Assembly: GCF_014356525.2 (NCBI RefSeq)
Contig: NC_052518.1
Coordinates: 96,850,943 to 96,914,942 of the forward strand
From: Nilaparvata lugens
Lineage: Eukaryota; Arthropoda; Insecta; Hemiptera; Delphacidae
Direction of reading: 5' to 3'
Length of the DNA: 64,000 nt
A model generated the notes under the pieces. It had not been told where the DNA came from. It did no database searches and was given only the letters and a program-made list of their open reading frames with translations. Positions 1 through 10,465 of the stretch are shown one piece after another. Every line of letters starts with the position of its first letter. Positions within the stretch are counted from its first letter, which is position 1. The translations under genes were made by a program, and so were the position numbers.

Positions 1-982
1 GCGCAGCTCCATTAGTAGGTCATGATATTTCGTCTGTTTTTCCTCCTCTTTGGTGACAATGTTACCCTCAACTGGTGCTGAAAACTCAATGACATACCAT
101 TGTCTTCGAAGTGATGTCAAGGAGGACAACATCAGGCTTTGTGGCTCTTAAAAGCCTGGTGGTAGAGAATGAGTTATTCCAATAAATTCGGCACCTCTCA
201 TTCCCCACAACAGATTCAATCTCCCCTGGGGCATAAGGCAGCACTGGTGTTTTGTCGATACCATATGACTGTCTAAGATGGTAATAGAGCACTCGCAGAG
301 CAGCATTATGTCGATGGATGTAGCCTGCAGTTGCATGCACAGAACAAGAAGACAGGATGTGCATGATCGTCTCTGGTGCTCTATGACACACCCTGCAACT
401 GATATCAGGAACATCCATGTGCATTACTCTGCTGCGGTATGACAATGTGTTGATGACACCATCTTGACATGCCAGTATGAAACCCTCAGTCTCAGATTTC
501 AGGGCTGCTGACTTCAGAAAAGCGAAAGTCAGTGGCTTGGACAAGCCTTGCTCCTCAACATGCCTGTAGAAAACACCATGCAAGGACTTGTACTTGTACT
601 TAGCAACAGGAGTCTGGACTCAGCAGTCTTTATTCTAGCCCTGAGCTGATTAGGCTCATGCTCCTCCTCCCGATCAGAACGAAAATCGAGACCAAGGGTA
701 TCTGCCGCATGCTGTGCTGCCTTATATAGGGAAGGCCCCAACCCCTGCAACTTCATGGTCATGAACCAGCTGCATAAGGGGATCAGAGCATCTTTGTATG
801 CTGCAGGCAAACTGTAAACCCACCCTGTTGTGCAGATTCTCCAAACCAAGTAGACCTCTGCCCCGTTCATGCCTTGGCAGGTATATTCGGGCAACAGAAG
901 AGCGGGGATGTAAACTTCTCTCCATGTGCATCCTTTTTCGGGTTTCCCTGTCCAGGTCCTGGAGCTCATTCCGATTCCACTT
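1..982 (-). pseudogene. CCHC and restriction-like endonuclease half of the first R4/Dong-like LINE
   Basis: C-terminal continuation of the LINE after the RTE insertion. 982-483 repeats the linker already seen at 4269-3768. 583-86 then carries CRVCHRAPETIMHILSSC (C-x2-C-x8-H-x4-C), followed by the nuclease core with KPDVVLLD. After a frameshift near 90 the conserved VIEFSAPVEGN strand can be read through to position 1. In RLE LINEs the nuclease makes the target-site nick that primes reverse transcription; the P-D and downstream acidic positions are visible. The 3' end and any tail lie outside the window. Not functional because of frameshifts and interruption. Confidence 0.75.
483..982 (-). repeat. 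~500-bp target duplication, copy 1
   Basis: These 500 bases are repeated in direct orientation at 3768-4269 with only a handful of differences (for example CCCCGTTC versus CCCCCTTC, ATTCCGATTC versus ATTCCAATTC, and a short clustered change near 600). Both copies are linker sequence of the R4/Dong-like LINE and sit exactly on the two sides of the RTE LINE. The arrangement is that of a target-site duplication, but far longer than usual for a LINE. Confidence 0.85.
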
Positions 983-1004
983 TACATTACATTACTCCGT
1001 GGCT

Positions 1005-3328
1005 CTACAACCCATTGAGGGTCTTGGCCTTCCGCAATATGCCTCTCCATTCGTCTCGGTCTTGCACCTTTCTCCTCCAACCTCTGATACCCATTTCTTT
1101 CAGGTCATTCTCTACGTCATCAATCCAGCGCATTCTCGGTCTTCCCTTTAATCTTCTTCCACCTGGATTCATTCTGTGGACTTTTTTCGTACTCCTGGAG
1201 TCACTCATTCGTTCAAGGTGTCCCAGCCAGCTAAGACGCCTAACTTTTATCTCACTCACAATGTCTGGGTTTCCGAAAAGCTCTCATAACTCCTGATTAG
1301 TACGTATCCTCCATTCTCCATTACTGAAGATAGGTCCATATATTTTCCAGAGGATTTTTCTTTCCCAGACATTAAGTAGCGCTTCGTCTTTTTGAGTTAG
1401 GACCCAAGTTTCTGCACCATAAAGCACTACTGGTCTAATAACGGTGATATATACTTGTATTTTCACTTTCCTAGTGATGAGCCGGGAATTCAAAAAATGT
1501 TTCATGGCATAATAGCATCGATTACCTGCTGACAGCTTTGCTTTGATATCTACCTGCACTTCATTTCTATGTGTTATCATAGCACCTAAGTACTTGAATT
1601 CGTCAACTCTTTCAAAGATACTATTGCCCATCACTAGTTGCCTTTCGTTTTCTTGACCATCTATCCTGCTGTTGAACATGTATTTTGTCTTGTTTGCATT
1701 TATGGTGAGTCCTGTATTCTGAGAGCCAATTTCCAGTTGGTTGAAACCTTCTTCCAGAGCTCTTTTGTTCCTAGCAATCAAAACCACATCATCCGCATAT
1801 GCCATATATTGCAATGTTCTATCCATGATTGTTCCATTTGGATTGACAGTCAAGTTTCGCATTACTTTCTCCAAACTTATGTTGAACAGCATTGCTGATA
1901 AAACATCTCCTTGTCTCAGACCTTTGCTTGCCATGAACTGCTAGATAGTCTCCCTTGCACCTTTATTTTATATTTAGTCTCTTTGAGTGTCATTCTGACC
2001 AATCTCACCAGCTTACAAGGTATACCAAATTCTATCATAGCTTTAATGAGACTATCTCTTTTTATGCTATCAAATGCTTGTTTATAGTCTATGTAAAGTT
2101 GATGTAGACTTATATTGTACTCATAGCATTTCTCTAAAATTGTGCGTATTGTGAATATATGATCTGTACATGATCTGTTCGGCCTAAATCCACATTGATA
2201 GTCTCCTATTATCTCATCCATATATGGTATCAATCTCTTGGCAATTATTTTGGTCAATATCTTATAAGCAACACTTAACAAGGCTATTCCTCTGTAGTTT
2301 GTGCAGTCGATTTTGCTTCCTTTTTTGTGGATAGGACATATTAACGCCGTGTGCCAGTCTTCAGGCATTTCTTCTTCTCTCCAGATTTGCACTATCAAAC
2401 TATGTAATGTGCTGAGGAGCGCAGGGCCACCAGTTTTGATCATTTCTGCCGTGATTGCATCTTCTCCAGGCGCTTTGTTGTTCTTCATCGAACCAATGGC
2501 TTCTTCCATTTCATGTAGTTGGGGGTCGTGGCTGAATGGTTCTGGACCTATACGGGTGATTCCTTCCATTCCACCATCCTCTTCTGCAATCTCTCCAAGT
2601 AAATCACTGAAATATTCTTTCCATCGTTCAATGACTTCTTCTTTGCCACCAATGAGGTTGCCTTCCTTATCTGTGCAGAAATTTGTTCGTGGTTGGAAAC
2701 CAGCTTTTCCTTCACGTATCCTCAGGTACATCTTTCTTGCATCCTTTGTTTCAGCATATGCCATGATTTCTTCCAGCTTCCTCTTTTCAAAATCTCTTTT
2801 CTTTCTACGGCAGACTTGTCTGGCAGACGATCTCTTCTCTTGGAACAGGTTCATTGTTGCCCTTGTTCTCCTATTCAACATACTTATTCTTGCCTTATTT
2901 CTCTCTTCAAGGGCTTGTATGTATTCTTCATCTATCCATGTATTTCTGACTTCCTTTCTCTTGTATCCGATTGTCTCCTGAGCACTCATCACAATACTAT
3001 GTCTCAGATTTTTCCATTTCTGTTCTGCTGTTGTGTCCCCCGCATGCTGGTATTCTTCTAGCTTATCTTGTAATCTTTGTTGGTAGGCTTCTTTCAGACT
3101 TTGGTTTTTGAGTAGCTTTTCACAGTCGAACTTTAGTTGTTTCTTGCCTTTGGAGAACCCAGTGTTATTTATTCTTTGCCTGTATTTCAATCTTATCATG
3201 AAGTGATCTGTGTCACAATCAGCTCCACGAAGACTTCTCACATCAAGGATATCTGAGCCGTGACGTCTGTCAATCATAACATGATCAATTTGATTTTTTG
3301 TCCGTCCATCTGGGGATAACCACGTCAT
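1005..3328 (-). pseudogene. RTE reverse transcriptase and C-terminal domain
   Basis: 3328-1916 (470 codons) starts in the last endonuclease block (KNQIDHVMID). It continues through a basic linker and RT fingers (NNKAPGEDAITAEMIK, PIHKKGSKIDCTNYRGIAL) to palm motif A (LYIDYKQAFDSI). A frameshift near 1930 leads to 1934-1284 with KGLRQGDVLSAMLFN (motif B) and YMAYADDVVLIA (catalytic YADD), then thumb EFKYLGAMIT. After an in-frame TGA the frame continues at 1259-1005 with WLGHLERM and GRPRMRWIDDVENDL, the classic RTE C-terminus. All catalytic residues are present; it is inactive only through the few lesions. Confidence 0.85.
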
Positions 3329-3347
3329 TTTGTGAACGTCCTTGTGT

Positions 3348-3767
3348 TTAAAAAAAGGTACTACTAATGGTCATGTTGTTTCCTCCTGCAAAATCAATCA
3401 TTCTCAGGCCATTCTCATTGCTTTCATTGTGTAGGCTGTAGGGTCCAATAGTTGGCCTGTAACACTGTTCTCGTCCAAGTTTAGCATTGAAGTCACCAAG
3501 GATTATTTTAACATCATACTCAGGGGTATCTTTATAGACATTTTCCAGTTTCTCATAGAATTGATCTTTATTATTTCCATCTGCTTCATTGGTGGGTGCA
3601 TGAACACATATCAAACTTATATCAAAGAATTTTTCTTTTATTCTCAGCAAACAAATCCTTTCATTTATTGCTTTGAATCCTATAACTTTGTCCTTAAAAT
3701 TCTTGTGTACAAGAAATCCTGTTCCAAATGTGTTATGGTCGTGTCCACTGTAGAATATGGTATGATT
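3348..3767 (-). pseudogene. RTE APE endonuclease domain, partial
   Basis: C-terminal two thirds of an apurinic-like endonuclease. Visible signatures are HDHNTFGTGFLVHKNF, the LICVHAPTNE strand, and ILGDFNAKLG (the GDFN metal/phosphate-binding motif). The N-terminal QETRW block is absent because the element is 5'-truncated at 3767. The reading frame breaks in an A-run near 3350; one base restores the frame into KMTWLSPDGRTKNQIDHVMI, the S/T-x-I-D-H-V block, at the start of the next piece. The domain nicks the target DNA to prime reverse transcription. Confidence 0.85.
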
Positions 3768-4269
3768 ACCCTCAGTCTCAGATTTCAGGGCTGCTGACTT
3801 CAGAAAAGCGAAAGTCAGTGGCTTGGACAAGCCTTGCTCCTCAACATGCCTGTAGAAAACACCATGCAAGGACTTGTACTTATGTTGCAGCAACAAGAGT
3901 CTGGACTCAGCAGTCTTTATTCTAGCCCTGAGCTGATTAGGCTCATGCTCCTCCTCCCGATCAGAACGAAAATCGAGACCAAGGGTATCTGCCGCATGCT
4001 GTGCTGCCTTATATAGGGAAGGCCCCAACCCCTGCAACTTCATGGTCATGAACCAGCTGCATAAGGGGATCAGAGCATCTTTGTATGCTGCAGGCAAACT
4101 GTAAACCCACCCTGTTGTGCAGATTCTCCAAACCAAGTAGACCTCTGCCCCCTTCATGCCTTGGCAGGTATATTCGGGCAACAGAAGAGCGGGGATGTAA
4201 ACTTCTCTCCATGTGCATCCTTTTTCGGGTTTCCCTGTCCAGGTCCTGGAGCTCATTCCAATTCCACTT
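3768..4269 (-). repeat. ~500-bp target duplication, copy 2
   Basis: Partner of 483-982. The similarity starts at ACCCTCAG and stops after ATTCCACTT, precisely where RTE sequence begins on the other copy. The minus-strand coding sequence of the host LINE runs into this copy from upstream, while the other copy carries on downstream. Confidence 0.85.
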
Positions 4270-5008
4270 AACCACTCCAAAAGAGTAGGTGAGAACCGGC
4301 ACAGCGAGCATGTTGGTGGCTTCAACTTTATTCTTACCAGATAACTCAGATGACCAGAGCCTCCTGATTCTCCTCTTATACTCACTGCAGAGAGCCATCT
4401 TTATTTTTACAGTATCCTGAGCTTGATTCTGATCAAATCCCAGATACTGGTATGACTCTCCAGCTCTCAGGGCTCTTATTATGCTTTCATCAATAAGCTC
4501 CATTTCCTGCACCAGGCCCTGTAACCTTCCTTTCAGGAGATGAGTTATTGCACACTTGTCTAACCCGAAAGACATGCAATATCATTTGAATATCGCTGCA
4601 CCACACCTACAGCCAACTTGAGGTCAGATTTGCTAGCTGCATAAATCTTCAAGTCATCCATATAGAAAAGGTCGCTTACTCTATGGATCCTGTTCCCTGG
4701 TGAGCCACAGCAATAGCCCTTTGTTTTCTTCAGGGCAGCAGACAATGGTAGCAGTGAAATGTAGAATAGGAGAGGGCTCAATGAATCTCCTTGGAAGACA
4801 CCTCTCCTATAAGTTACCACTCTAGTTGACACCATTCTCTGCTGTGATCTGACCTCAAAACGGGTTTTCCACAGGGCAAACAGATCTTCCAGGCATCTCA
4901 CTATGCTTGGAGGCACAGAAAGGCATTGTAATAAGTGCACTATTAGCTGGTGTGATGTGGTATCAAATGCCTCCCTGTAATCAATCCAGGCCATGGACAT
5001 GTTACGTT
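3768..5008 (-). pseudogene. RT domain half of the first R4/Dong-like LINE
   Basis: Reverse transcriptase fragment. The piece 5000-4560 (about 146 codons) holds the motif A aspartate (YREAFD), motif B (QGDSLSPLLF) and motif C (YMDDLKIYA). A frameshift near 4570 passes the reading to 4575-4009, which carries the palm/thumb part (ESYQYLGFDQ) and the linker with RIYLPRHEGGRGLLGL, typical of RLE LINEs. The frame shifts again near 4016 and coding continues to 3768, where RTE sequence begins. An open frame of 345 codons (4385-3348) crosses into the RTE endonuclease, but this is an accidental fusion. The fingers and all sequence upstream of motif A are missing. Confidence 0.75.
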
Positions 5009-5018
5009 TATATTATTA

Positions 5019-5049
<31 letters not shown>

Positions 5050-5050
5050 C
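5009..5050. repeat. (ATT)n microsatellite at a LINE junction
   Basis: About 40 bases of near-perfect ATT repeats (one C interruption) between the 3' end of the second R4/Dong-like LINE and the truncated 5' end of the first. On the minus strand it reads (TAA)n, the kind of target described for Dong elements. Confidence 0.9.
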
Positions 5051-5118
5051 TCTTCCATCTCCATTTTCATGTGTCATAATAAGGTGTCATTGACTTATTC
5101 AGCAAAATTACACCTTTT

Positions 5119-6212
5119 CTATCTTGGAATATTGAGGAAACTTCTTACCAGCGATGTTGTGCGAAGTATTACTGCTTTCTGCATTAAATTTTGCACCCAT
5201 ACAGGCAGTCTCAAACTATGTAACCTTTCTGGAAGCTCCTTTGATATAACACCTGTAGCTGACACTATCAGAGGTACTATCATCACTCTCTCTTGCTTCC
5301 ACATATTCCTCATCTCCTCTGCCAAAGGCAAATGCTCAAGCAGTTTCTCATCACTGTATTGCTTTAAATTGTGCGTGTTTGGTATGCTTATGTCTATCAA
5401 ATATGTGATTCGATTCTGTTTATCTATTGATATGATGTCTGGTCTATTTATGGCTATTGTTTTATCTGTGAATACTGATCGATCCCAGTACAGCTTGTGA
5501 GTACCATTCTCCAAAACTGCACTGGGAATGTATTGATAATATGGGATTGAATTTGGTAACAGGTTGTGTTGAACTGCCAAACTTTGATCAACAATCTTTG
5601 CCACCTGGTTGTGCCTATGGAGGTAGTCCATTGCTACTAAAGCCTGGCATGCATTTGTTACATGTTGAATTGTCTCAGATGACTGGTGACATCTCCGGCA
5701 TGTATCTGTTTCCAGGTTCTCCTTTATAATATATTTGAGATAATTCTTTGTGGCAGCACACTGATCCTGGATGGCCAACATGAACCCCTCATGACACCCC
5801 AACTGAGCCAAGCATTGGACGCTTCCTGACTTATAAGAGCGTTAGTCAGGTCATGAGCAAGGCGCTTATGTAAAGGCTTCTCTAGCCATTTCCGTTGCAA
5901 CGTGGCTATGTGCTCCTCACTTGAATGGGGGTCCTTAACCTCACTGTGGCGGAGATCGAGTGGATTGTATGAGTCATCAGCTGCCACAACAACCTTGTGT
6001 AGAGATGAACTCTGAGTGAGAAAATAATTCCTCAGCGACTGCTTTTGCCCCTGACAGAGTCTGTGTATATCGGCCAGGCCTCTTCCACCTTCACTTCTTG
6101 GTAATATCAGACGCTCAACTGCTGATTTTGGATGATGAACTCTGTACCTGGTCAACAACTTCCGAGTGGAGCAGGCTAAGCCTTTCAAATCTGTCCCAGA
6201 ACATTTCACCAC
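5119..6212 (-). pseudogene. CCHC and RLE domain of the second R4/Dong-like LINE
   Basis: 6212-5724 carries the linker with RLILPRSEGGRGLADI. After a frameshift 5811-5119 gives 230 codons with CRRCHQSSETIQHVTNAC (C-x2-C-x8-H-x4-C), then the nuclease core RPDIISIDKQNRITYLIDIS (P-D followed by a second acidic strand), and a C-terminal helix-rich tail ending before the ATT tract. It is the best preserved part of the element, with an uninterrupted 230-codon frame. It matches RLE domains of insect R4-type LINEs as I know them. Confidence 0.8.
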
Positions 6213-7162
6213 ATCAAAAGTATATGTGAGGACAGGGATAGCATATGAGTGTTAATAGCCTCAAATGAGCCTTCAATCCTTGATTTCAACACTGCATCAA
6301 CTCTTTTCAAATAAGCATCAGTGACAGCTCCACGTATACTACTGTGATTCAGCCTTTTGATCTGGACAAGACCTAAGTACTTGTATGCATCACCCTCATT
6401 CATGCAATCAAACATATCTCCAGAGTCAAACACAAGATTTGTGGGTTGAAATTTTCATCGCGAAATGCTCAGAGTTTTGCATTTATTGAGGCCAAAGGAC
6501 ATTTGAATATCATTGGAGAACATTTCTGTAAGTGCCAATAGGTGCTTTAGTTGTCTCTCACTGGCTGCATATAATTTGATGTCATCAATGTACAAAAGGT
6601 GTGACAATGTGAAATGCAAGTTGGCTGTACCTTTCAGATTGAATCCATAGCCAGAGTCTTTCAGGATGAAGGATGAGGGATTAAGTGATAGACAAAACCA
6701 CAAAGGGCTAAGACTATCTCCCTGAAAAATTCCCCTTCTTATTGGGATACTTGAACTTGTGATCCTTCCACCTGAGTGATCAACTTGCAGTACTGTTGAC
6801 CAAGATGTCATGAGGTGCCTTAACAGTGAAACTACCCTTGGGTGGACTTTGTATATACTAAGCTACTCCCCTGCTGTTGCAACCATATTAGCCATTTGTG
6901 GGACATGCAAGAGTGATTCCTCCACACCACTCAACCAAGTTGCATCCCTATTGTGAACAACCTCCTCAGACCATATACCCTTCCAGAATCCCTCTATCTC
7001 CCTCACTGGTGGAGCAAACGTACAGCCTTCATCATCTTCCCCTTGTAGACTCCTATAAAAGAGCTTCTCACTTTTTCTGTACAGAGAATTATTTTCTTTT
7101 TTAATCCTAGACTCTATATAAGGTTGCAACCTTTTTGCCTTTACTGCTAGCTTCAGCTGCAT
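6206..7162 (-). pseudogene. Partial RT of the second R4/Dong-like LINE
   Basis: 7162-6863 holds the segment just before RT (EIEGFWKGIWSEEVVHN). The sequence then jumps near 6860 to LSIYKVHPRVVSLLRHL, so RT fingers and palm motif A with its catalytic aspartate are deleted. 6811-6455 has motif B (RRGIFQGDSLSPLWFCLSL) and motif C (LLYIDDIKLYAASERQL; YIDD instead of YMDD). 6433-6206 continues with the DAYKYLGLVQIK thumb block after a frameshift. Confidence 0.75.
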
Positions 7163-7921
7163 GGTATCAAGAAACTATTGTGGCATGCAATTCTGTGGAT
7201 CTCTTTAGGAATGATTGATCATTTCAACAGAGACTTTTTCCACTCTCTCAGCACCTTGACCCTCCTATTGCCAGCAATGTGCTGGGTTAAGCGTCCAATA
7301 CTCTTCCTCAGCTACTTAATGGAATTGCAAAGTCTCTGCTTCCAGGGAGGCATCTCTCTCTTTTTGACATGAGTAGGCCTGCTCTGACACACTTTACCCC
7401 CAGTTGCCCTGATCACTGACACAGCAGCCACATTGAAAACCGTGTGCAAGTCCTCGAATTATTATATATTCTTACCATTGAGATAATTAGGAAGGATCCT
7501 CTTATTCATCATTTGAGTGACTTTTGTCAAGCGTCTTGATGTATTCTGGTGTGGCAAGGGTGGAAGCAAAAGTGGATCAGTACCCATGAACTCAGAAAGA
7601 GCCCTCTTGAATTCAAACTTCAAGAACTCCAAGTCTCCATCAGCCTCCTCCTCCCCACCAATGTCTCCATCTCCCTCTCCGGATGGGTCAGGATCTGGAT
7701 CAGGGTCTGGATCTGGGCTGGGAGTGAGGTCAGATAGATTCATGACATGGTGCTATAGAGTCACCAGAGATCTCAGCATCCTCATCCTCTTCACCACCCT
7801 CTTGCACACTTAATGTTCTTGCCACCTCAGATCTCAGTTCAGCAAGCCTTGCCTCAGGGATCAAGTTTCTGACCACTATTGTGCGCCTCTTGTCTGCAAC
7901 TCTCTGTTCAGTAACCTGCAA
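7163..7921 (-). pseudogene. N-terminal part of the second R4/Dong-like LINE ORF
   Basis: Broken reading frames upstream of the RT. 7921-7730 is charged. 7743-7462 contains a PDPDPDPDP run and an acidic stretch, then SRRLTKVTQMMNKRILPNYL. Reading on to about 7180 gives MPPWKQRLCNSIKLRKSIG, a conserved-looking piece ahead of RT in this type of LINE. No DNA-binding zinc fingers were recognised. Assignment rests on position and strand as much as on sequence. Confidence 0.5.
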
Positions 7922-7937
7922 TGTGGGAAACTCCTCG

Positions 7938-7976
7938 ATGAATTATTATTATTATTATCATTATTATCATTATCAA
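7938..7976. repeat. (ATT)n microsatellite at the 5' side of the second LINE
   Basis: ATT/ATC repeats directly upstream (minus-strand sense) of the second R4/Dong-like LINE. Together with 5009-5050 they suggest the element sits inside a (TAA)n target. Confidence 0.8.
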
Positions 7977-10465
7977 GTTATAATCATGTAAGAAAAAATT
8001 GAAAAATGGAACATTCTAAGCACCCTCATTCCTTAAATACGAAGGGTAGGGATGGGGACGTTCGAAAAGTTAACTGGTCCTAGCAAAGCTGCAAAGTCGG
8101 AAATTGTACTAAAAACATTCTCTCCAAATACTTTTGTCAATTGGTCTATTGTGGCAAAACTGAAGGAAGATTGCACACTCAACACTAAAGCTGGAGCAAC
8201 AGTAGTGAGGGGATGCGTAGAATTTTGAAATTATACATCAAATTGGAGAGAATTTAAGGTTCTACAAGCTCATAAACATCATGAAGAGCAAAACCAACAA
8301 AAAATTGGAGGCAAACTTGTTTTTTAAATGTTACACCTTCAAGAGTGGATATCTCGAAAATTATAGAAGATTTAGAAAAGCTGTTCGATGAATATTGTAG
8401 AAAATTAGATCAGCTTCAAATACATATGTGTAATAGTTATGTCCGTGAGATGCATAGTTTCTGAGTCATATATGAGAAAACAGAAAATGTTTGGACCATC
8501 CTTAGAACAAGGGTGGGGGTGGTGACTTATATTCACGTCCTTACTACCTTAAACAGAACTGCAAGGTCAAAAATTGTTATAAGTGAAAATAATGAAAGAT
8601 TGTGGGTTGAGTCGAACCCACTACCTGAGTCGCACCACTGAGTCGAACTCTACCTTTCTATGAAACACTCCACACCTTACAATTTTCTACTCTTAACCAT
8701 TCTTAATATCGAGTTTTACAATATGAAATCAATTTATGATATAAATGAATATATCTAGATTCCTCATTATAGCTCTCAGAGAGATAATAAATACATTGCA
8801 ATATACAGATATATCAGAATAGAGTTGGTTGTCGTAAAATGAAACACTTCGTTTATGTGCCATAAAATGATTGGCTTGCTTTTCGGCACATACGGTAATA
8901 GCACTGGCATTCTTCCTCCTATGAAAACTCCACTCAAGTCAACACTCCTACCTAGGCTGAAGACTATATGGTACCGTAAATGATTTGGGAAATGTTCAAG
9001 CACAAGTTGCTATCAAACTCTTCAAAAAATAAACTCTGCAGAATGTTGAAGTGACTCAGAATCAGCAAGCAGCGCTCAGCTGCGAAGAATAGGAATCTTA
9101 GTAATCAACATCCAGAAGAATCAGGAGACAATCAACACGAATCTTTGATCATCTTCTACTAAATTGTTGACTAGCCTACTTTTGTGAAATCTTAATGAGT
9201 CACCAAGTTTTTTATTGCTTGTTACTGAATAATTTGAAGTATGAGTTATTCAAAAATACGCCAATCAAAAAATTTATCGAGAAATTTACTTTCAAGTTAA
9301 CTTGTACGTCTTAATGCATGTTTCATCACCCTTCAACCAATTAATTCACTTCTATTGAAGTTAAGCACTCTCAAGAAACTCTCATTCTCACAAATAATTA
9401 AATCCCAACTACCCCCTATCAATCTCAACTATTTTACTCTCAGAATATCGGAATCTGATATTGTGAAAAGCATAAATAAACAAATATAATCTTATTCTCC
9501 TATAGTTTAGTTCATTCAGATTAGGTACTCTTTCCTTGACTAGCTTCTTCATTCTTGAAAGAAAATCCACGTAAATGATGGTGTTTCGATTGTACATGGA
9601 AATGAATTATCTATTTACCCGTAATTCAATAGTAACCTACAATTCGTCATGATTATGTTAATACAATTCTTTATTCTATACTAATATTATTACCTCCTTT
9701 TTTTAAAATAACTCTTCCTCATCTATGCTATAAACTTATTATCGTAGCTTTCTCCACTAATCTAATCTTGCTTGAGTGGTTTCCTACTTCAATTATTATT
9801 CGAGTTAAGCCTGAGGATATTCTCCATCTGGTATTCGTAAATTATTTGATCGGGATTGCCCGAAGTATCCTTGATCACAAGATAATGGACTCATTCAAAT
9901 AGATCATAGCTTGCTTAATAGTTTCTCTGTCACCCTTCTGTCATTTCTGGTTTCTCCTAAGTAGTTATACCAAAGCTCATACCTCAATCATCAGAGTTTT
10001 GAATAACATACTAATCTTTTTTATTTTTTTGTTTCAGTGGTGATCGTACTGAGATCGTATCTGTGAACTCGGATCTATCCTACTACTCGTATTAATCTGT
10101 GAACTTGGACCTATCGTAATATTATTCTTTAAACATGAGCTCTTATCACATAATTCCGTGAACAGAACTCTTTAAACTCCGTGAACGAAGTTACTCTTCA
10201 TGTGACAGTGTTTCAATATTATTAGTAGTATTATAAAGTACTTCCAAATGAGTATATAGACAAATGAATGTGATTCTCCTGTCTTGTGTTAAAAGGAAGT
10301 GAATAATTTGATTTTTTAAAACTGATGAATTGAAAAAGTAATAGGTAATATTTGAAAGTGATAGGTCGATCACCTTCAGTGCGATTTGAAAAGTGCAAAT
10401 GTAAATGAAATATGGGTTTGAGCTACACTGTTGAACTTGCGATGGGTTACACTGTTGGGCTTGAC
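7977..10465. other. AT-rich intergenic DNA, no gene seen
   Basis: No frame longer than about 100 codons and none with recognisable domains. Two related non-coding repeats lie here (about 8036-8110 and 8500-8590), both with a G-rich start and a GGTCAAAAATTGTTAT-like end, which reappears near 24510-24620. Otherwise unique-looking AT-rich sequence. Confidence 0.7.

Larger units (their letters stand above)
983..3767 (-). mobile_element. RTE-clade LINE, 5'-truncated, nearly intact
   Basis: A 2.8-kb non-LTR retrotransposon on the minus strand inserted into the R4/Dong-like LINE. It begins in the middle of an APE-type endonuclease and runs through RT to a C-terminal domain. The 3' end is a short repeat tail (TAATGTAATGTAA on the minus strand, 995-983) rather than poly-A, as is common for RTE elements. 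Only three clear lesions are seen: a frameshift in an A-run near 3350, a frameshift near 1930, and an in-frame TGA near 1284 where W is expected. The low lesion count and the close match of the flanking duplicates point to a fairly young insertion. Confidence 0.85.
1..5008 (-). mobile_element. R4/Dong-like RLE LINE, 5'-truncated, split by an RTE LINE
   Basis: A non-LTR retrotransposon on the minus strand. Reading from 5008 downward it starts abruptly in the RT domain at motif A (WIDYREAFDT), runs through GVFQGDSLSPLLF and the catalytic FYMDDLKIYA box, then thumb, a CCHC knuckle and a restriction-like endonuclease that leaves the window at position 1. The LFYMDD form of the catalytic box together with a C-terminal CCHC plus PD-(D/E)XK nuclease suits the R4/Dong clade better than R2, by my recollection of these families. 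Frameshifts and the RTE insertion at 983-3767 make it dead. The 5' end abuts an (ATT)n tract. An R2 or NeSL placement is possible. Confidence 0.75.
5051..7937 (-). mobile_element. Second R4/Dong-like RLE LINE, internally deleted
   Basis: A decayed minus-strand LINE of about 2.9 kb bounded on both sides by (ATT)n tracts (5009-5050 and 7938-7975). In order it carries an acidic N-terminal segment, the region before RT, a partial RT, linker, CCHC and RLE. It belongs to the same family type as the element at 1-5008 but is clearly a different lineage. Several frameshifts are present and the RT fingers and motif A are missing, so it cannot move. Confidence 0.75.

Noticed and set aside
3348..4385. 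A 345-codon frame joining R4-type linker and APE endonuclease
   Set aside because: It crosses the insertion border at 3767/3768; the fusion is accidental, not a chimeric gene.
7462..7813. Gly/Ser or Asp/Pro dipeptide-repeat frames on both strands
   Set aside because: A simple-sequence stretch in the N-terminal part of a decayed LINE; the plus-strand frames are shadows.
8600..8660. GGGTTGAGTCGAACCCACT resembling a tRNA T-arm
   Set aside because: No matching acceptor stem, D-arm or anticodon arm around it.
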